DNA from: Frondihabitans peucedani | Lineage (GTDB): Bacteria; Actinomycetota; Actinomycetes; Actinomycetales; Microbacteriaceae | Assembly: GCF_039537585.1 (NCBI RefSeq) | Contig: NZ_BAABAU010000004.1 | Span: 466,522-530,521, forward strand | DNA: 64,000 bases | Direction: 5' to 3' | Shown: positions 25,873 through 34,827 of the stretch, piece by piece | How the letters are laid out: each line of letters opens with the position of its first letter | Position numbering within the stretch: the stretch's first letter is position 1 | Notes under the pieces: model-generated | The model's database searches: none | Told to the model about the DNA's origin: nothing | What the model saw: only the letters and a program-made list of their open reading frames with translations | Position numbers and translations under genes: made by a program

Positions 25873-26595
25873 TTACCGGCGCAGGATCGGCCCGTGACCG
25901 GGCAGGAGCGTCCGCCCCGACCACTCCCGATCGAGCTCGTGAAAGAGCGCCAGGGCGGCCGGCCTGTCGTGGTGGAACATCGGGTGCAGCGACTGCGGAC
26001 CCCGGACCGTCGACACCGCGTGGCCGGTCACGAGAGCGTCGCCGGTCGCGACAGCGCCGGCGTCGAGGAGCTCGTAGACGGTGTGGCCCGGCGTGTGACC
26101 CGGCGTCACTCGGACCCGGACCGGGTGCCCGCTGAGGTCGAGCTCCTGCCCGTCGGCGAGCCCGACCGGATCGGCGACCGCGACGTCGGTCAGCCCGCCG
26201 GCGCGGATGGCGTGGCGCAGCCAGCGGGCGAACCGGGGCTTGACGAGATGCGGCAGGATCGCGCCCGCGGTCACCTGGTGTGTGACGTCGCGGCGGATGT
26301 TCGGGAGCTCGGCCTCCGACGACACGACCCGCGCTCCGGGGTGGTCGCCGAGGAGCTCGCGGATGCCGCCCGTGTGGTCGGAGTGCCCGTGGGTCACGGC
26401 GATCGTCGAGAGCGGGAGCCCGTCGGCCACCTGGCGGAGGCTGCCGCGCACCAGATCGATGTCGCCCGGGTACCCCGCGTCGATCAGGCTGGCCGTGCCG
26501 TCGCCGGTCAGGACGACCCAGTTCGAGGCCGGCCCCTCGACGAAGTGGATGCCGGGTGCGACGAGATCGATCGTGACGGCGACGTGAGCGGGCAC
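25873..26595 (-). CDS. Metallo-beta-lactamase-fold hydrolase
   Basis: 240 aa. Zinc motif THGHSDHTGG (His69, His71, Asp73, His74). Further ligands are in RVTPGHTPGHTVY (His), TGDALVTG (Asp) and LLPGHGPIL (His). Two-metal site complete. Family covers glyoxalase II, lactonases and arylsulfatase-like enzymes; the specific substrate cannot be read. Stands alone. Confidence 0.9.
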   Translation of the reverse strand: MPAHVAVTIDLVAPGIHFVEGPASNWVVLTGDGTASLIDAGYPGDIDLVRGSLRQVADGLPLSTIAVTHGHSDHTGGIRELLGDHPGARVVSSEAELPNIRRDVTHQVTAGAILPHLVKPRFARWLRHAIRAGGLTDVAVADPVGLADGQELDLSGHPVRVRVTPGHTPGHTVYELLDAGAVATGDALVTGHAVSTVRGPQSLHPMFHHDRPAALALFHELDREWSGRTLLPGHGPILRR

Positions 26596-26664
26596 GGCGG
26601 CCTCCTCGGAACGGGGCCCTGACGCCCGGAGAACGGTTGTCGTCTCAGCGTAGCGACCGCGACT

Positions 26665-27264
26665 TCAGAGCATGGATCCGAGGGCCGGCGCCGCAGATGC
26701 TGCGGCATGCTTCGCTGCGGCGGCCTGCAGCTCCTTGGCGTAGGACTCGATCGTCGAACCGTAGCCCCCGGCCAGAGCCTCGGCCTCGATCTTGGCGAGC
26801 TCCGCCGTCCTGTGCGTGCGGTCCAGGCCCCGGAGTGACTTCAGGTCCTCCTTCAGAGCCGCCGGCTCCGACTTCGACACCGCCTTCGCCCTGCTGGCGA
26901 TCTCCTCGATGTCGGATCCGTAGCCTCCCGCGAGCGCTCTCGTCTCGATCGACTCGACGGCCTGTCGGCGGTCGGCCCCCTTCTTGCCCCTGAGCGCCTT
27001 CAGGTCCGCCGTGAGCGTCGCCGGCAGCTTGCCCACCAGGTGACGGAGCCCAGCGGGGCGCAGAGAACGGAACGGCAGGACGAGAGTCGCCTTCGCCGCG
27101 TGCGGAGTCGGCGCGGCGGTCGACGGAACGGCGGAGGACGGCGTGGTCGTCGCAGCGTCGGCGGCGGTTATCCCGACGAGCGATGCTCCGGCGACGAGAG
27201 CGCAGCTCGTGGCAGCCACGGTGATGGTACGGGCGGTGATCGAGAGGGGGCGGAACGGGCTCAT
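26665..27264 (-). CDS. Secreted protein with two ALAGGYGS helical repeats
   Basis: 199 aa. A signal peptide at 1-38 (basic start, TVAATSCALVAGASLVGITA, cleavage near ADA-A) is followed by an Ala/Pro/Ser linker. Two homologous repeats of about 50 residues follow: (ADLKALRG ... ALAGGYGSDIEEI) and (EDLKSLRG ... ALAGGYGSTIESY). AGGAGG precedes the ATG. Exported, function unknown. It diverges from a two-component system by 137 bp and could be its target. Confidence 0.85.
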   Translation of the reverse strand: MSPFRPLSITARTITVAATSCALVAGASLVGITAADAATTTPSSAVPSTAAPTPHAAKATLVLPFRSLRPAGLRHLVGKLPATLTADLKALRGKKGADRRQAVESIETRALAGGYGSDIEEIASRAKAVSKSEPAALKEDLKSLRGLDRTHRTAELAKIEAEALAGGYGSTIESYAKELQAAAAKHAAASAAPALGSML

Positions 27265-27401
27265 GAGTCCTCCTGTGCGGTGGTGCGCCGTCGGTCGGCG
27301 TCGAGAACATCGTGCGAGGCCTCTGTCCGTGCACCGTCAAGCGCGTGTTCGGATCGTGTAAGGCCTCCGCAGCCGTGACGGGCGTCCGCTTGAATGGGGT
27401 C

Positions 27402-28094
27402 ATGAGCGACAGCCGCGGTCTCGTCGTCATCGTCGAGGACGAGCCGGCGATCGTCGATGTCGAGCGCATCTACCTGGTGGACGCGGGGTTCACTGTCCAC
27501 GTCTCCCGAGACGCCGAGACGGGGCTCGACTCCATCCGACGCCTCCGACCGGTCGCCGCGATCATCGACGTCGGCCTTCCCGGGATGAGCGGCATCGACC
27601 TGTGCCGAACCCTGCGGGACGCCGACGACTGGACGCCGATCGTGTTCGTCACCGCTCGCGACTCGGAGGTCGACCGGATCCTGGGACTCGAGCTCGGCGC
27701 GGACGACTACCTGACCAAGCCCTTCTCCGCCCGCGAGCTCGCATCCCGCGTCAAGGGACTCGTCCGTCGAAGCGCCCTCGCCGGCCGGTCGTCGACGCTC
27801 GAGTCGGGCGAGCTGCGCCTGGACCAGCGCGAACGCCGGGTGACCGTCGGCGGCGCCCCGGTCGAGTTGACCGCGACCGAGTTCGACCTGCTTGCCCATC
27901 TGCTGGCGAGCCCCGGCCAGGTGTTCGACCGGAGCCAGCTGCTCTCCGCGGTCTGGGGCGTGGCCGACTACCGCGGCAGCCGCACCGTCGACGTGCACAT
28001 CGCCCAGCTCCGGTCGAAGCTCGGCGAGGCATTCCGGCTCCGGACGGTGAGGGGCGTGGGCTACGCGCTCGACGGCTCTCCGGCAGGCCGCTGA
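27402..28094 (+). CDS. OmpR/PhoB-type response regulator
   Basis: 230 aa. The receiver domain at 1-115 has phospho-acceptor Asp56 (AAIIDVGLPG), Thr84 (VFVTARD) and Lys106 (DYLTKPF). A winged-helix DNA-binding domain lies at about 130-225 (LTATEFDLLAHLLASPGQVFDRSQLL, RTVDVHIAQLRSKLG). Stop codon and the GTG of the next gene are one base apart, giving a standard regulator-kinase operon. Confidence 0.95.
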   Translation: MSDSRGLVVIVEDEPAIVDVERIYLVDAGFTVHVSRDAETGLDSIRRLRPVAAIIDVGLPGMSGIDLCRTLRDADDWTPIVFVTARDSEVDRILGLELGADDYLTKPFSARELASRVKGLVRRSALAGRSSTLESGELRLDQRERRVTVGGAPVELTATEFDLLAHLLASPGQVFDRSQLLSAVWGVADYRGSRTVDVHIAQLRSKLGEAFRLRTVRGVGYALDGSPAGR

Positions 28095-28095
28095 C

Positions 28096-29526
28096 GTGGC
28101 GCGTCGTCGTTCGTCACTCGCATCCAGGATCGTGCTCGCCACGGTCAGCGTCGCTCTCCTGGCCGCAGTCGCGACCGGAGTGGTCGCCTTCCAGCTGGTA
28201 CGCCAGGTCGCGGTCGCACAGACGCGCGAGGTGCTCCGGTCGACGATCCAGGTCGTGGCGGCGGCTCCGGCGGGCGATCGCGCCGCTCTCGTGCGGAACC
28301 TCGACCGCGACCGTGTCCGCGGCATCCGAGTCGTGCTCGTCCGCCCCGGCGGCCGACTCACTCCCGCCTCCGGCGGCGGCGTTCCGTCGTCCGCGTTCAC
28401 GCGCCTCGAACGGACCGGGTCGGTGTCCGAGCGCGTCACCGCCCGCGGTCGCACCCTGCTCGTCGAGGGTGCGACCATCTCGGGTTCGCAGGCGGTCGTC
28501 GCGACGCAGGACTTCTCCCTCGTCAGAGCGGCCAATCGCCGACTCGTCGAGCGTCTCGCCGTCGCGGTCGCGCTCGGTGTCCTCGTGGCCGTGGCCGTCG
28601 GGATCCTGGTCGCCCGACTCGTCTCGCGTCCGCTGCGGCGGGCGGCCGCGTCGGCGCGCGAGCTCGCCGGCGGCCGGCGCGGCCTGACGGCCGCCCGCCG
28701 AGCAGCAGGAGACGACGAGACCAGGATCGCGGAGGTCGCAGACATCGAGCAGGCGCTCGCCTCGCTCGACACTGCGCTGGCCTCCTCGGAGGGCCGGCAG
28801 CACGAGTTCCTCCTGTCGATCTCGCATGAGATCCGGACGCCGCTGACTGCGATCCGGGGCTACGCCGACGCACTGGCCGACGGCCTCGTGCCCCAGGCTG
28901 CACTCCCAACGATCGGCCGCACGCTGGTAGCCGAGACAGGACGTCTCGAGGCATTCACCCGCGACCTGCTCGAACTCGCGCGCCTCGAGGCCGACGACTT
29001 CGCGATCCGGCCCGAGCCGCTCGATCTGGTGTCGGTGGTCGTCTCGGCCGCCGAGGCCTGGCGGGCCCGCGCCGACGCGCTCGATGTCCGCATCGACGTT
29101 CACGCGCCGATGCCGGTTCCCGTCTCCACCGATCCGATGCGAGTCCGTCAGCTCGTCGACGGCCTCCTCGAGAACGCTCTCCGCGCGTCACCGACGGGTT
29201 CCGTCGTCTCCGTCGATGTCACGTCGGTGAAGGATGCTCCTGAGCCGGATCCCGCAGGCGAGGGCGCGCAGATCACGGTCAGCGACCAGGGACCGGGTCT
29301 CACCGCCGACGACACGGTCGACGCCTTCGAGCGCGGTGTCCTGCACGACCGCTACCTCGGCGGTCGGAAGGTCGGCACGGGGCTCGGGCTCTCCATCGCC
29401 GCGCGGCTCGTCGCTCGTCTCGGCGGGACTATCAGCGCGGGGAGAGCCGACGACGGCGGCGCTCTCTTCACGGTGCGCCTGCCCGGATACCGCTCCGGTC
29501 TCGAACACGACCGAGTCGCCCGCTGA
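28096..29526 (+). CDS. Sensor histidine kinase
   Basis: 476 aa, GTG start. Membrane helix 1 at about 11-34, an extracytoplasmic sensor loop of about 115 residues, helix 2 at about 152-175, then HAMP. HisKA phospho-acceptor His244 in SISHEIRTPLTAIRGYADAL. HATPase domain with N-box LVDGLLENALRASP, SDQGPGL and GTGLGLSIAARLVARLGG. Partner of the regulator directly upstream. Signal unknown; the neighbouring secreted repeat protein may be part of the circuit. Confidence 0.95.
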   Translation: MARRRSSLASRIVLATVSVALLAAVATGVVAFQLVRQVAVAQTREVLRSTIQVVAAAPAGDRAALVRNLDRDRVRGIRVVLVRPGGRLTPASGGGVPSSAFTRLERTGSVSERVTARGRTLLVEGATISGSQAVVATQDFSLVRAANRRLVERLAVAVALGVLVAVAVGILVARLVSRPLRRAAASARELAGGRRGLTAARRAAGDDETRIAEVADIEQALASLDTALASSEGRQHEFLLSISHEIRTPLTAIRGYADALADGLVPQAALPTIGRTLVAETGRLEAFTRDLLELARLEADDFAIRPEPLDLVSVVVSAAEAWRARADALDVRIDVHAPMPVPVSTDPMRVRQLVDGLLENALRASPTGSVVSVDVTSVKDAPEPDPAGEGAQITVSDQGPGLTADDTVDAFERGVLHDRYLGGRKVGTGLGLSIAARLVARLGGTISAGRADDGGALFTVRLPGYRSGLEHDRVAR

Positions 29527-29542
29527 CGGCCTGGGAGACGAC

Positions 29543-30034
29543 TCAGGGACGACCCTCGCGCAGCCGCTCGGCCGCCGTCGTCGCGGCAGCCACCATCCGG
29601 TTCAGGAACGCCTCGACGGCGGCGAGATCCTGAGCCGGCGTCTCGTGGAGGGTGGCGCCGATCTCCGCGACCGAGGTCTCGGTGAATGCCCGGGCGCGCT
29701 GCTTGGCGGCCTCCGTGGGACGCAGGGTCACCCGACGGCGGTCGGCGTGCTCGCGACTGCGCTCGAGGAGGCCGGCCGACTCGAGGCGATTCACCAGGAC
29801 GGCGACCGATCCCGAGGTCATCCCGATGCGCTGCCCCAGCCGACCCGGAGAGAGGGGCTCTCCGTCCGAGTCCGCCCAGAGCACCTGCCCGAGCGCCTGA
29901 GCGTCCGTGGTCGGGAGATCCATCCACTCGGCCATGTGCTGATTCAGCTCCGCGAAGGCCACGGACCACCCCCGCAGCGCCTCCATCACCCCGACCTCGG
30001 ACCTCTCCCACGAGGCTTCGAACACGTCCGCCAT
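29543..30034 (-). CDS. MarR-family regulator
   Basis: 163 aa. Winged helix at about 55-115 (LSPGRLGQRIGMTSGSVAVLVNRLESAGLLERSREHADRR). Two ATGs are adjacent; the second (30034) has AAAGG at 6 bases. Divergent from the FAD monooxygenase over 56 bp. It is likely to repress that gene and itself and to respond to an aromatic or antibiotic ligand. AT-rich inverted repeats lie in the shared region. Confidence 0.9.
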   Translation of the reverse strand: MADVFEASWERSEVGVMEALRGWSVAFAELNQHMAEWMDLPTTDAQALGQVLWADSDGEPLSPGRLGQRIGMTSGSVAVLVNRLESAGLLERSREHADRRRVTLRPTEAAKQRARAFTETSVAEIGATLHETPAQDLAAVEAFLNRMVAAATTAAERLREGRP

Positions 30035-30043
30035 CATTTACCT

Positions 30044-30057
30044 TTACTCTGTAGTAA
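30044..30057. promoter_or_regulatory. MarR operator candidate
   Basis: TTACT-CTGT-AGTAA is a 5-4-5 palindrome. The CTGTAGT half recurs at 30065-30071. The stretch is far more A/T-rich than its surroundings and lies between the divergent MarR and monooxygenase starts. Confidence 0.55.
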
Positions 30058-30090
30058 CTGTAATCTGTAGTTTATTCACCGAGGAGAGCC

Positions 30091-31293
30091 ATGTCGAACC
30101 GAACAGCAGTCATCTCAGGAGCCAGTATCGCGGGCCTGTCCACCGCCTGGTGGCTCAGCCGGACGGGCTGGGAGGTCACCGTCATCGAGCGGGCCGCCCA
30201 GTTCCGTGACGGCGGTCAGAACGTCGACATCCGCGGCGTCGCCCGCGACGTCCTCCGGAGGATGGACCTCTTCGAGGCCGTCGCCGCTCGGAACACCACC
30301 GAGACCGGCACCGTCCTGGTCGACGCTCAGGGTGCCGTGACCGTCGAGCTCCCCTCGGACGGCGCCGGCGGAGCGACGGCCGAGCTCGAGATCCTGCGGG
30401 GCGACCTCGCCCGGACCCTGCTCGACCACCTCCCCGACGACGTCCACTTCGTCTACGGCGACTCGATCGCCGAGGTCGTCGACACCAGCGACGGCGTCGC
30501 CGTCCGGACCGCCGGGGGCCTCGACCTCCAGGCCGACCTGCTCGTCGTCGCCGAGGGCGTCCGATCGAGGACCCGGTCGCTCGTGTTCCGCGAAGACGAG
30601 GTCGACGTGCGCGACCTGGACGTGACGATGGTCTTCGGGACCATCCCGCGGACACCTGGCGACGACGACCGGTGGCGGTGGCACAACGCCGTCCGGGGCC
30701 GCCAGATCCACCTCCGCCCGGACCCGTACGGGACGATCCGCGCGATCCTGGCCTACTCCCCCGGCGACGACGTCCTCGAGGCCGGCCGCGAGCAGATGCT
30801 CGCGCTGGTGCGGGCGCGCTACGCCGACGCCGGCTGGGAGGCTCCGCGCATCCTCGACGCGTTCGAGACGTCGCCCGACGTGTACGTCGACCAGCTGCAG
30901 CAGATCCGGATGACCACGTGGCACCGCGGACACGTGGTGATGGCAGGCGACGCCGCGTGGTGCGTCACGCCGATGGGAGGCGGGGGTGCGTCCCTAGCGC
31001 TGACCGCCGGATACGTCCTCGCCGCCGAGCTGGCCGGATCCGACGAGACCGAGATGGCCCTGGCGGCCTTCGAGGCGTGGATGAGGCCGCTCGTCGAGGA
31101 CGTGCAGGATCTGCCCCGCGGTCTCAAGGCCTTCGCCTACCCGCAGACCCGGCCCGGCCTCGCGGTCCGCGGAGTCGTCGACCGGCTGATGACCTCGCGC
31201 CCGTTCCGGCCCCTGACCGCGAAGCTCACGCAGGTCGCCGAGACAGACCGCGCTCTGCCGGAGATCCGGGCGTTCGGCGGCCGCAGCGGCTAG
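30091..31293 (+). CDS. FAD-dependent monooxygenase (TetX/PHBH-like)
   Basis: 400 aa. FAD Rossmann start (VISGASIAGLSTAWWLSRTGWEVTVIER) is followed by the DG-like segment (VVAEGVRSRTR) and the second FAD motif GDAAWCVTPMGGGGASLALT. This is the flavoprotein aromatic hydroxylase group, to which tetracycline-inactivating TetX belongs. GAGGAG lies 5 bases before the ATG. The divergent MarR gene suggests substrate-induced expression; the drug or aromatic substrate is unknown. Confidence 0.9.
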   Translation: MSNRTAVISGASIAGLSTAWWLSRTGWEVTVIERAAQFRDGGQNVDIRGVARDVLRRMDLFEAVAARNTTETGTVLVDAQGAVTVELPSDGAGGATAELEILRGDLARTLLDHLPDDVHFVYGDSIAEVVDTSDGVAVRTAGGLDLQADLLVVAEGVRSRTRSLVFREDEVDVRDLDVTMVFGTIPRTPGDDDRWRWHNAVRGRQIHLRPDPYGTIRAILAYSPGDDVLEAGREQMLALVRARYADAGWEAPRILDAFETSPDVYVDQLQQIRMTTWHRGHVVMAGDAAWCVTPMGGGGASLALTAGYVLAAELAGSDETEMALAAFEAWMRPLVEDVQDLPRGLKAFAYPQTRPGLAVRGVVDRLMTSRPFRPLTAKLTQVAETDRALPEIRAFGGRSG

Positions 31294-31341
31294 CGTCTTT
31301 CTTCACGGAACAAGGTCGAACGAGGCCGGTCGGGGGACGAC

Positions 31342-32685
31342 ATGGACACTGCATCGCCATCAGAGGCAGGCGCCAGAGCGGCAGGCCGGCCGGCGCCGGG
31401 CCGGACTGCGCCCGGCCGCCCCGCACCGGGCCGGCAGGCGCCAGGCCGCCCCGCGCCGGCACCGTTCTCGACGGGGAGCGAGCGCACCGTCCGGGTGGAG
31501 AGGCTCGTGGGCCGCGCGTTCGCAGCCGCGTGCCTCGTCTTCGGCGCCCAGACGCTCCCGTTCGCCCTCCGCTCCCCGGAGACGATGAACCCGACCTGGG
31601 CGTGGACGGTGGGGCTCGTGCTCTACGGAGTGCTCGCGCTCTGCGTGGTCACGGGCGCGCTCGCCCGGTACGTGCGCCCCGCGGCCATCGCCCTCAGCGC
31701 CGTGTTCCTCGTGATCGTCGCGACCTGGCCGTTCGCCGCCGTAGACCTGGGCGCGATCCTGCCGACCCAGCCCTGGCCCTGGTACCTCGTCAACGTGGCC
31801 ACGGGCGCCGCGGCGATCGTTCTGTCGGCCGTCGTCGCCACGGGCTACGCGCTCGTGCTCACGACCGTCTACCTGCTGGTCCGGCTGACCCCTCCCGGCG
31901 GCGCCGCCACTGCCGAGGCGGCCGCCCTCGAGAGCGGCTACGCGTTGATCCTCGGGCTCGGGACGGTGCTCCTGATCGCCGTCGTCCGGAGGTCGGCCGC
32001 GTCGGTCGACGCGGCGGCGGCTGCGGCCGTCGACAAGTACGCCACCGCGACGAAGGACCACTCGCTGGAGGTCGAGCGCAACGAGGTGGACGCCCTTCTC
32101 CACGACAGCGTGATGGCGGCCCTCCTCGCGGGCAGCCGCGCCTTCACACCGACGGAGCGCCGGTACGCGGTCGGCCTCGCGCGGACCTCGCTCGACGTCA
32201 TCGCCGACACCTCGGGCTCGTCGGGGACCGACAGCGTGCCGCTCACCGAGGTCGGAGCGCGCTTCTCCGCCATGTGCGTCGAGCTGGGCCTCGAGGCGTC
32301 GCTGTCGGCGACGGGGGTCGACGGGGCGACCGTGCCCCGAGCGGTCGCCGACGCGTTCTTCGCGGCCGCCCTGCAGGCCCTGATGAACAGCGCGCAGCAC
32401 GCCGGGACGGACCGCGTCCGCCGCACCGTGACCGCCGCCTGGGACGACGCCCGGCTCACCGTGGTGCTCGCCGACGACGGCGTCGGCTTCGACCCGTCCC
32501 GGCCGACGGCACGGCTCGGCATCCAGAAGTCGATCGTCGGCCGTCTCGAGAGCATCGGCGGGACCGCCGCCGTCGACTCGGCGCCCGGGCGGGGCACTGT
32601 CGTCACGCTGACCTGGTCCGCGCAGGGCTCAGGACCTGCCGCTCCCGCCGATCCTGCCCCGCGCGGAGTCCGCGCCGAGGGGTGA
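31342..32685 (+). CDS. Orphan sensor kinase-like membrane ATPase (HATPase_c)
   Basis: 447 aa. Residues 12-40 are a Pro-Ala-Gly-Arg tandem (GRPAPGRTAPGRPAPG). About six membrane helices follow between 55 and 215. A DHp-like helix has LLHDSVMAALLAGS with a candidate His, and an ATPase domain has ALQALMNSAQHAG, LADDGVGFD and ERLES-type motifs with SAPGRGTVVTL. This is the NarL-partner (HisKA_3-like) layout, yet no response regulator gene is adjacent: the next gene is an SDR. Confidence 0.85.
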   Translation: MDTASPSEAGARAAGRPAPGRTAPGRPAPGRQAPGRPAPAPFSTGSERTVRVERLVGRAFAAACLVFGAQTLPFALRSPETMNPTWAWTVGLVLYGVLALCVVTGALARYVRPAAIALSAVFLVIVATWPFAAVDLGAILPTQPWPWYLVNVATGAAAIVLSAVVATGYALVLTTVYLLVRLTPPGGAATAEAAALESGYALILGLGTVLLIAVVRRSAASVDAAAAAAVDKYATATKDHSLEVERNEVDALLHDSVMAALLAGSRAFTPTERRYAVGLARTSLDVIADTSGSSGTDSVPLTEVGARFSAMCVELGLEASLSATGVDGATVPRAVADAFFAAALQALMNSAQHAGTDRVRRTVTAAWDDARLTVVLADDGVGFDPSRPTARLGIQKSIVGRLESIGGTAAVDSAPGRGTVVTLTWSAQGSGPAAPADPAPRGVRAEG

Positions 32686-32731
32686 GAATGGGTGGCTCCC
32701 GATTCTCGGAGGGGGCGGGGACGAGGAGATC

Positions 32732-33481
32732 GTGGAAGACCTGACGGGCGTGCGCGCCCTGGTGACCGGAGGGACCAGCGGCCTGGGTCGCGCGATGGCC
32801 GAGGCCCTCGCCGAGGCCGGCGCCGAGGTCGCTGTCACCAGCCGTTCCGCCGAGCGGGCCCGTGCGGCAGCCGAGAGGATCTCGGGCGCCGTCGGCATCG
32901 GCATGGACACGCGCGACGAGGAGGCGGTCGCGCAGGGGGTCGACGGACTCCTGGAGGCCTGGGGTCGGATCGACCTCCTGGTGAACAACGCCGGCATCGG
33001 CATGCGCACGGTCAACCCCCGCTTCACCACCGAGCCGCAGGGCTTCTGGACCGTCCCCGTCGACGGCTTCCGGGACGTGATCGAGACGAACCTGACGGGC
33101 TACTTCCTGGTGGCCCGGGCGGTCACGCCGTCCATGCTCGCCGCCGGCCGCGGCCGCATCGTCAACATCAGCATGAACCACAGCACGATGAACCGGCGCG
33201 GCTTCACCCCGTACGGGCCGTCGCGCGCGGGGGCAGAGGCCCTGTCGCGGATCATGGCTGCCGACCTCGCCGACACCCCGGTCCGGGTCAACGTCCTCCT
33301 CCCCGGAGGCATCACCGAGACCGGGATGCTCGACGGCGTCGACCTGCCCGCGGGCGCCTCGATACTCCCGGCCTCGGTCATGGCCGCGCCCATCCGCTGG
33401 CTCGCCTCGCCCGCAGCCGCCGACGTCCACGACCGGCGCATCGTGGCCTCGGAGTTCGACCCGGAGGCCCCCCGCCGCTGA
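32732..33481 (+). CDS. Short-chain dehydrogenase/reductase with catalytic Lys replaced by Arg
   Basis: 249 aa, GTG start with GGAGATC before it. Nucleotide motif VTGGTSGLGRAMAEAL (residues 11-26) and NNAG (85-88) are intact. In the active site Tyr161 is present (TPYGPSRAG), but position 165, normally Lys in YxxxK, is Arg. Activity may be altered or the fold used for binding. Follows the orphan kinase gene by 46 bp. Confidence 0.88.
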   Translation: MEDLTGVRALVTGGTSGLGRAMAEALAEAGAEVAVTSRSAERARAAAERISGAVGIGMDTRDEEAVAQGVDGLLEAWGRIDLLVNNAGIGMRTVNPRFTTEPQGFWTVPVDGFRDVIETNLTGYFLVARAVTPSMLAAGRGRIVNISMNHSTMNRRGFTPYGPSRAGAEALSRIMAADLADTPVRVNVLLPGGITETGMLDGVDLPAGASILPASVMAAPIRWLASPAAADVHDRRIVASEFDPEAPRR

Positions 33482-33535
33482 GTCGAGACGCGACGCGACG
33501 CGACGGGCAGCATCCGGGCCGAGCTCACACCCGCC

Positions 33536-34687
33536 TCACGCCGACGCCCACGGCTCCTCCGAGATCGTCACGGCCTCTCCGGACGCCGCGGCCTCGTTCA
33601 GGGCGAGTCCGACGTGGTGGTCGTGCAGGCCCTCGGCGAGCGGGTACGGAGCCGGGCCCTCGTCGCGGGTCCAGGCTCCGACGCGGTCGAGCAGCACCGC
33701 GACGCCGATGTCGTCGTCCATGAGGCGTCCGCCCTCGAACTCGTTGCGGAAGGCGACGCGGCCCTCGAAGGTCAGGTGCTGCAGGTCGGCGCCCTCGTAG
33801 TTCATCCCGTGTCCGCTGACGACGCGCTCGATGCGGGAGACGACCGGGGTGACCGGATCGGCCATCCTGACCACCGTCTCGTCGTCGATCTCGCCCTTCG
33901 ACCCGCGGATGCGCAGGTGGTCGGGGCGGAGCGGGTTCCACCACTGGTTGTCGGTGAAGTCGTAGAGGCCCGACCTGCCCTGACCGAAGTCGAGCGTCGA
34001 CAGGATCGTCGTCGCCTCCTTCTCGTCGGTGGCGCCCGTCCAGCCGTCGGGCGTGATCGGATCGATCAGCGGTGCCCCGAAGGTCCGGCTCGTGACGGTG
34101 ACGGGCCCCGGGGCGACGTCGAGGAACGACCGCATCATGGCGACCGCGTGATAGAGGTGCGTCGAGCTCACGTGGACCGAGGTCGGCGTCCCGATGACGC
34201 CCTCGCGCACGAGATTCAGTCGCGCGGCGTGCAGGGGCATCAGGGCGTACTGCTCGGCGACCTGCACGAGTCCCGCCGATCCGATGTCGGCCCAGAGGGA
34301 GCGCATGGCGTCGAGGTCGGGAGCCGGCGGGGTCTCGGTGAGCACCGGGATCCTGCGGTCCACGAGCGTGCGGATCAGCTCGGGCGTCACGCCCCACGGG
34401 ACGCTCACGATGACGAAGTCGGGGCGCTCCGCGGCGAGGGTCTCGTCGAGGGTGCGGAACGTGGGCACGGCGAAGTCCCGCTCGATATCCGCGCCCGCCT
34501 CCGGGCGGCGGGCGAGGACGCCGGTGACCCGGAAGCGCTGGGGCAGGTCGCGGGCGAGTCGGAGGAACACGCCGGCGCGCCAGCCGTTGCCCAGGATCGC
34601 GTAGGTGGTCGGGCGGCCGGGCTCGAGCCCCTTGGTGCGGACCGCGGCGGGGGCGGCGCCGAGGCCGCCGGGGGTGTCTGTCGTCAT
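33536..34687 (-). CDS. Gfo/Idh/MocA-family oxidoreductase
   Basis: 383 aa. Rossmann start (TYAILGNGWRAGVFLRLARDL), then VTGVLARRPE, and the EKP-equivalent region LTETPPAPDLD, in which Lys is replaced (E-T-P). The C-terminal alpha/beta domain has RIRGSKGEIDDE, typical of sugar dehydrogenases in this family. NAD(P)-dependent; substrate probably a sugar or inositol derivative. The 140-bp region upstream carries a long hairpin that separates it from the SDR gene. Confidence 0.87.
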   Translation of the reverse strand: MTTDTPGGLGAAPAAVRTKGLEPGRPTTYAILGNGWRAGVFLRLARDLPQRFRVTGVLARRPEAGADIERDFAVPTFRTLDETLAAERPDFVIVSVPWGVTPELIRTLVDRRIPVLTETPPAPDLDAMRSLWADIGSAGLVQVAEQYALMPLHAARLNLVREGVIGTPTSVHVSSTHLYHAVAMMRSFLDVAPGPVTVTSRTFGAPLIDPITPDGWTGATDEKEATTILSTLDFGQGRSGLYDFTDNQWWNPLRPDHLRIRGSKGEIDDETVVRMADPVTPVVSRIERVVSGHGMNYEGADLQHLTFEGRVAFRNEFEGGRLMDDDIGVAVLLDRVGAWTRDEGPAPYPLAEGLHDHHVGLALNEAAASGEAVTISEEPWASA

Positions 34688-34754
34688 GGGAGGCCCTTCC
34701 TGGCTGTCCTCCCTGCTTACCGGGTCGGACGGGGGCCCGCACCCCGGAGAGGCA

Positions 34755-34801
34755 GCGGAACCCCCGAGCGCCGGGATTCGAGAGACGCTCGGGGGTTCCG
34801 C
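34755..34801 (-). terminator. 16-bp perfect stem-loop
   Basis: Arms 34755-34770 and 34786-34801 (GCGGAACCCCCGAGCG) pair perfectly over a 15-base loop. It follows the minus-strand SDR gene by 26 bp. No T-run follows, but its strength and place fit a transcription end or an insulating hairpin. Confidence 0.65.
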
Positions 34802-34827
34802 AGTCGGCAGAAGACGGCAGCAGGATC

